Below are positions 36,387 through 41,356 of a stretch of 41,356 bases of DNA, in pieces; the stretch's first letter is position 1; the number at the start of each line of letters is the position of its first letter. The translations under genes and the position numbers were made by a program. The DNA is from Gymnopilus junonius (lineage: Eukaryota; Basidiomycota; Agaricomycetes; Agaricales; Galerinaceae). The notes beneath the pieces are model-generated. The model saw only the letters and a list, made by a program, of their open reading frames with translations, did not search any database and had not been told where the DNA came from. The DNA is taken from contig JADNYJ010000292.1 of assembly GCA_015501075.1 (NCBI GenBank), positions 1-41,356 on the forward strand, written 5' to 3'.

Positions 36387-37495
36387 TACAAGCGTAGCTC
36401 ATTCTCTACCATAGTTATGTAAGAAGCCTGTGATTATTCCGATTCTTTTCAAGAATTCTGTGCCAGAGATCCAACATTCTAATCGAGGGCCAGATATCAC
36501 GTTCAGAGGGAGGCTGTCCTCCTTCATTGTTGCAGTTCATAACCTCGAAAGTTTTTTACTCTGCGGGCCCAAGATGCAAATACCCGACAAACATACCAGG
36601 ATAAAGAACATTAGTACATTGAGGCGCGGATCAACCAAAATGGATTCCAAAGACCTTCGGTATTCCGACATTCGTTACTAATGGCTGCACACATTATCGG
36701 GGGCCAACAATGTGAGTCACTAAGTAACCATGAATGTATAAATTTGAATCCGAGAAATTATGATCGGCGGCCCTATAGTGGGCATATTCTCTTAGTTTTA
36801 CCGTCAGTCAATCCCATCCTTGGCGGTTGCAATTGATCGTTCCATCTAAAACCGTCGCTTGTCAGAAGCAGCTTCTGAAATCGGCATGACGTCATATAGT
36901 ACGTTCATTCAGCATCATGCATTGCGATATACGCCGAAGGCTTTCACAGAAATGACTGACAGCCTGGGGGAGCCGTCAGTAATTGTGGAACCCGTTTTCT
37001 CATAGAGAGTTAACCGGCTTTATTGTTCGCCCAGTCCTGGCTGACCTGCGCCAATTTTGACAAGGATTCTACAAACTCCGTCCGCAATTTGATTATTTGG
37101 ATTGTCGGGATGGAAAATAGCTTGCAAGCATGATGAGAAGATTAAAATTGAAGCGTTGAAAGGTGATAGAAAGGCCGCATGCACATGACTCTCGATTGGT
37201 CAATCAATTATAAAGGGTCATTCATTGCATCATTTGTGTACACAAACTCTCCGTAATGCGTCGTATTCAAATGAATCAAATCTCCCTCCAGCATCAACCA
37301 TAACGAACAGCGTCTCTTTTCTGCCAACGCCTAGGCAAGTACGCATCCGTCTACATCACTCATTCTATTCCGGACCATCTTGTAACTGACAAACATAAAT
37401 CTTCGCAGGCTTCTTTAGCCTTCGCCGTGGCATGATAAACTACACTTGTTTACTGCGTCTGCTCCCTCAGTTTCTGCCTTTCTTTTTTCGGAGAC
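36387..37495. other. Intergenic and upstream region of the C2H2 gene
   Basis: No supported gene. TTATAAAG near 37208 and TGTGTACACA near 37235 are candidate promoter elements for the 37496 gene. A possible leader intron (GCAAGT..CGCAG, about 37334-37409) is seen just upstream of the start. Confidence 0.35.
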
Positions 37496-38507
37496 ATGCG
37501 TCCCTCATCATCGTCAGTGGATGGAGGATTTCCCGAGTCGTTCCAGAGGACTACGCGAGGGGGTTCAAATCACCAATACAATGACACGAACCGCCAATCA
37601 ACACCCCGTTCTGATGAACCTGACATAGCTGGTAGTGCCCTCAACTTCCCTCGACTCGCGATTGCTATTCCGGAAAGGGGAGAGAGCCCGGAACCTTACG
37701 TACGAAGACAATCGAGGAGTAATGTCATGCGTCTGGAGAACATTCTGAACGAGGTTTCAATCAGTCACAGATGGTCTCCTCCAAGCCCACGATCTAGCAG
37801 CGTCGGACGATCTCCCTTGGAGTCCCAGTCTGAACTCGAAGTATGTTTTCACAATTCTTTGCTTGCATACCAGGGTCTTTTTAATTGTTTTTAGTCAACC
37901 AGCCCATCGTCTCCGTTGTTGTCGAACGATAGGAGTGTCACTCCAGACGAAATTGCGAAAAAAAAGAAAGTGAAAATGCATAGATGTCCAGAATGCCAGA
38001 AGGAGTTTCCTCGGTGAGTCAAAGCTTTTCACATAGAACGAGTCCATTTTGACCGTGCTTCAAGGCCGAGCGGGTTAAAAACGCACATGAACACGCACAC
38101 GAAGGAGAAACGTGAGTACAGGAATTGTGGTGAATAGTTCTTTTGGATAATTCGTATATTCTGCAGCTTTTCCATGCACATATCCCGGCTGCTCAAGAAC
38201 TTTCTCAGTCGTCTCCAATGCGAAAAGACACATGCGGACCCACGGGTTAGGTGTTTCAGAAGATGGCGATCAAAGTTCAATACCCTATGTTGTGGGATTT
38301 GAAGAGCCTATGGTGGCTGGCTTGTCGGACGCTGCCGTTTCCAATGCTGACAGCATCAATGGGAGTAATCAACCTTTCAGGTTGAAATGGATCCCATCAA
38401 GCGAGAGAGGGAGGCCCGAGATGTCGAGATCTGCGCCGCGAGTGGATAGTGGGACTTCCGACTTCGCTAGTTCGAGAATGAGAGGCTGGAGTGCAGATGA
38501 GGGCTAG
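37496..38507 (+). CDS. C2H2 zinc-finger transcription factor, two fingers (about 283 aa)
   Basis: Four exons: 37496-37840, 37895-38013, 38065-38111 and 38167-38507, with GT-AG introns and a continuous frame. The N-terminal 115 residues are Ser/Pro/Arg-rich. A basic KKKKVKMH stretch (a likely nuclear signal) precedes finger 1 (CPEC..THMNTH, C-x2-C-x12-H-x3-H, residues about 146-166). The linker TKEKPF is close to the usual TGEKPF. Finger 2 is CTYPGCSRTF..RHMRTH (C-x4-C-x12-H-x3-H). Introns cut through both fingers. The C-terminal tail is Ser-rich without a known domain. DNA binding as a two-finger fungal regulator is expected; the target is unknown. No lesion was seen. Confidence 0.88.
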
Positions 38508-40000
38508 CCTCTTTGGGTTCTCGGTTGAGCGTGCTGGAATGTTTTTCTGGGACTTTCTTCTTCTGGGCGTATGAGAGAACATACAACATACAGACAATAT
38601 TCTACCTACCTACATACTTACAATAGTCCAATAGATTCGCATTCACGAACGAATGCATTTATATATATTGCGTTCGAAGTTGTCCTGTACACGTAAGTTA
38701 AGACGGATGGGATACTCTACAATCTACTCAACATTGAACAGGATTCCTAAAAGCTGCTCATCCCTTCCCACAAAAGGGAGATGCCTTGAGAGCAAAAATG
38801 GATATGGAAAATCCGTCTGAAAGAACGAAGAACAGGTGGTCTGGAAAGTTACCCAGTTAATGTGGTGATAGGACGCAGAAGAGTTTCATGCGGCCTTTAC
38901 CTGGAAACCGTCGGGACAAGATGTGGGGGTTGTCATTTATCTGAAGCCCGCGGAAAGAGTGAGATTCTAAAGAATGCCGAAAAGAATGAACTAAGAAGCA
39001 CTGGATCACGCCCCTTCATTGACATGAAGCTAAGCAGAGGCTGAAGACCGCAAATTAAAGCAATGGAGGGAAATGGATCATCCACAACTAGCCAAAGTAA
39101 ATAAGTTAAGAGTGAAGAAGCGCTCAGTGCACAAAAGAAAGAAAGGGAGTCGAGTATGTGCATTTGGCAATCCTTGGACTTATACCAGATACTTACAAAG
39201 AGTGGAGATATATTTAACAGGGCTATAGCATTGATGAATGGGAGCGCAAACTCATCATCTAGAACGAGAAGAGTCTCAGAATCTGGTCCACATTGCATTG
39301 CACAAGACTTGGAAACTACCAACTCGCGAGGAGACGAAAATTTCTGTGCACGTGTCAACTTTATGTGTGACACTATTTGGTTCCAACGCCAACATCCTCA
39401 AGTGAACATGTGCCTCTTTACATCGATTCTCGAATCTGAGTCTCGACCAAGTCTCGACCGGATTCGTATACCTATCACCGTTGAAGGTGTTCACCACATG
39501 TTTCTCCTACAACAACATAAAATTGTCCCACCATGCCGTATCCGCCTCCCCGAAGTGGCATTTTGCTTGAGTTTCCTGTGCCCAACGTCTCCTTACTTTA
39601 GATCAACAAATCAAGCTAGCTGAGAATATCTCGATCCATCTTGTATATGTATGTGAATTTTTTTGAGCAGGATTTTTCCTGTATTTCATAGGGATCGTCA
39701 CAACAATCTTGGCTGTTTCCCCCATCAGTAATTTGGTAAAAAAAAGTTTCTGGTTTTATGTAGGTGGTTTTTGACGGTTTTTCGGTTTCCCAGAACCTAG
39801 GCAGGACAGATTCTCTAGAAAATGACTATATATGGATCAGTTTGCATCAAACGGATCAGTTGTGCCTCGGCAGGTTTCCTAAAAAAAGGACATAGGTTCC
39901 CAAGTTTCGAAAAAATGACGTGGTTCGATGATTTTGGTGGCGATTTCGGGGTTTTCCGGTTGCCGAAACCCGAAAAAACCAAAATGCTTACGCTGAGTTA
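38508..40000. other. Intergenic region
   Basis: No supported gene. A 146-codon minus-strand frame (38933-39373) has a hydrophobic middle (LLTYLLWLVV) but no recognised family. From about 39640 the DNA is rich in T runs, and short inverted GGGTTTTC/GAAACCC and CCCAGAACCT-like blocks suggest old repeat debris beside the MITE. Confidence 0.35.
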
Positions 40001-40374
40001 CAGCGCTTCCCAAAATTATCGAGACGCGTGAATTTTTCTCTTTCGTGCCTTCCACATTTGGTCAAGAGCCATCCTCTGGCTCATTCTGACGATCTCCCGC
40101 CGATACTTTGGAATGAAAGTTGGCATAATTACCCTCAAACACTGTATCTGCGCCTTTCCATATATTTACGATGATTTCGAGGGCTTAGAGATGTTGAAAA
40201 ATGCAGAGGTCACTGGGCAACCCCGGAAAGGCAAGGGACGACTATGTCTCAGATTGGTTCGAAATCGCTGGGGCATTGCGTTATCCTAGCCTGCCAATTG
40301 CTTATTTTAGATACCTATATACGGAAGGTAGGGCAAAAAAAAAGTTGACGTCTCAATAATTTCGGGAAACGCTG
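40001..40374. mobile_element. Tc1/mariner-type MITE (374 bp)
   Basis: The left end begins CAGCGCTTCCCAAAATTATC; the right end, in reverse complement, begins CAGCGTTTCCCGAAATTATT. Both continue GAGACG, giving about 26 bp with only three or four differences. TA flanks each end (39999-40000 and 40375-40376), the target of Tc1/mariner transposases. The AATTAT-TGAGACG core resembles Tc1-type termini. There is no transposase, so mobilisation would need an enzyme from elsewhere. Confidence 0.8.
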
Positions 40375-40376
40375 TA

Positions 40377-41356
40377 ATTGCTGATTTTTCTCAGTAACCT
40401 TCCCAAGGAACTAGAATGCCGCTATAACGTAAAGAAGCTGACAATTTGCCCGCCACCCACTGCACGCCACTAGAATATCGTCATTTTCTGCGTAGGTGGC
40501 AATGTGGAAATCCTAAAATTTCCTCAATGTCTGGCGCAACCTACGTCCGAAAATGGTACTGCATTTTGTGGTACTGCATTTTGACCGTTCCAGGCTTCTA
40601 CTTCGAAGAGGGACCCCCGTCAGAGAGGCGAACTCATTCTGTGATTAAGGAAAAATACGCCACGACCACTTCTGTTGCATTGCGGTTCTGGTCGTGTTTC
40701 AGATTTGCTATCGGGACTGTGTCGATGGGTCCAAGTCCCAATACCCCTCGTCAACCACCAACATGCAGGAAAAAGGCACAGGCCCCGTAGATTTTTGATT
40801 TAGGGTGCTTATGGTTCACTAAGTCGAGCAATCATATCGCCGATGCATAATGTCCTTGAAGAATATAGACATATGCACGGCAACTAAATAGACGAGATTA
40901 GAACACATCCGACCGTCGGGCAGAAACCCTATCTAATGGGGCAATGTCTTGAGAGCAGGTGCAGAACGCATGAACTAAACTATATAGGTAGACTATCCCC
41001 GCCCTGTACTCAAGGGCTCAGCCAATTCCTAAACCCTGCAATCTGAGGTCTAGATGAAATGGGGGACAAACTAGCACTATTTCTGAGTCGGGTGCTATCT
41101 TCTAGTAACTCGTCTCTTGTTCGCATTCTGGGACAAGATGGCAAAGAAAAATAAATACATATACATATTTTAGTCCTCAGTGGATGTATTTTTTTAAAAT
41201 CAAATGGTGCACTAGTCGAAATATAAGTGACGGTCAGGTTAGGGAACGAGCGCGGATTCACAGCACCTTTACAGACGCCCACCGGGCTAACACGTCTTTC
41301 ACTTTATCGCTTAAGATATGGTGGCACATATTGCAAGTGACATGCTCGATAAGAGG
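40377..41356. other. Right-hand flank without a supported gene
   Basis: A perfect 15-bp tandem repeat (TGGTACTGCATTTTG twice) lies at 40554-40583 inside a 114-codon frame without motifs. Nothing else was recognised to the window end. Confidence 0.4.

Noticed and set aside
38933..39373. 146-codon minus-strand frame as a membrane protein gene
   Set aside because: One hydrophobic patch only, no paralogue in the window and no splice or promoter support.

Overview
The window looks like nuclear DNA of a mushroom-forming basidiomycete (Agaricomycetes). Genes are broken by many short GT-AG introns (about 50-90 nt). Protein families typical of that group are present: an OMA1 peptidase, a Prp43 helicase with 11 exons, an SP-family sugar porter, a C2H2 factor, UstYa-like proteins and a tyrosine-recombinase retroelement. 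No rRNA, tRNA or CRISPR signal was seen.

Layout. 1-0.7 kb: 3' end of an OMA1-like mitochondrial metallopeptidase gene (+). 1.7-2.3 kb: small two-exon gene of unknown function behind a TATA box (+). 2.4-3.9 kb: one damaged UstYa/DUF3328-like gene (-) and a fragment of a second (+). 4.9-10.9 kb: a duplicated locus with two complete single-pass Ser/Thr-rich membrane protein genes (-), a truncated third, the 5' remnant of a fourth, and two decayed copies of the 5' end of the gene that starts at 10914. 10.9-13.4 kb: an FCP1/NIF-type HAD-domain protein (+). 14.1-14.5 kb: a decayed second OMA1 copy (-). 17.0-21.5 kb: a dead DIRS/Ngaro-like retrotransposon (-) with gag, RT-RNase H and tyrosine recombinase. 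22.2-25.3 kb: PRP43 (+). 27.0-29.4 kb: sugar porter (+). 31.1-36.4 kb: a tandem pair of fungal three-TM glycoprotein-like genes; the first is a pseudogene carrying a MITE, the second is nearly intact. 37.5-38.5 kb: two-finger C2H2 protein (+). 40.0-40.4 kb: a Tc1/mariner-type MITE.

The genes do not form one obvious pathway. The housekeeping genes (PRP43, OMA1) sit among expanding and decaying accessory families. The strongest observations are the chimeric tandem array at 4.9-10.9 kb, the UstYa-like gene that has lost the Cys of both HxxHC motifs, and the MITE whose removal restores the local reading frame. A repeated pattern of single-base deletions also runs through otherwise conserved genes, including the essential PRP43. 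That pattern suggests part of the 'damage' is assembly error. Functions are inferred from remembered family motifs; no search was run.
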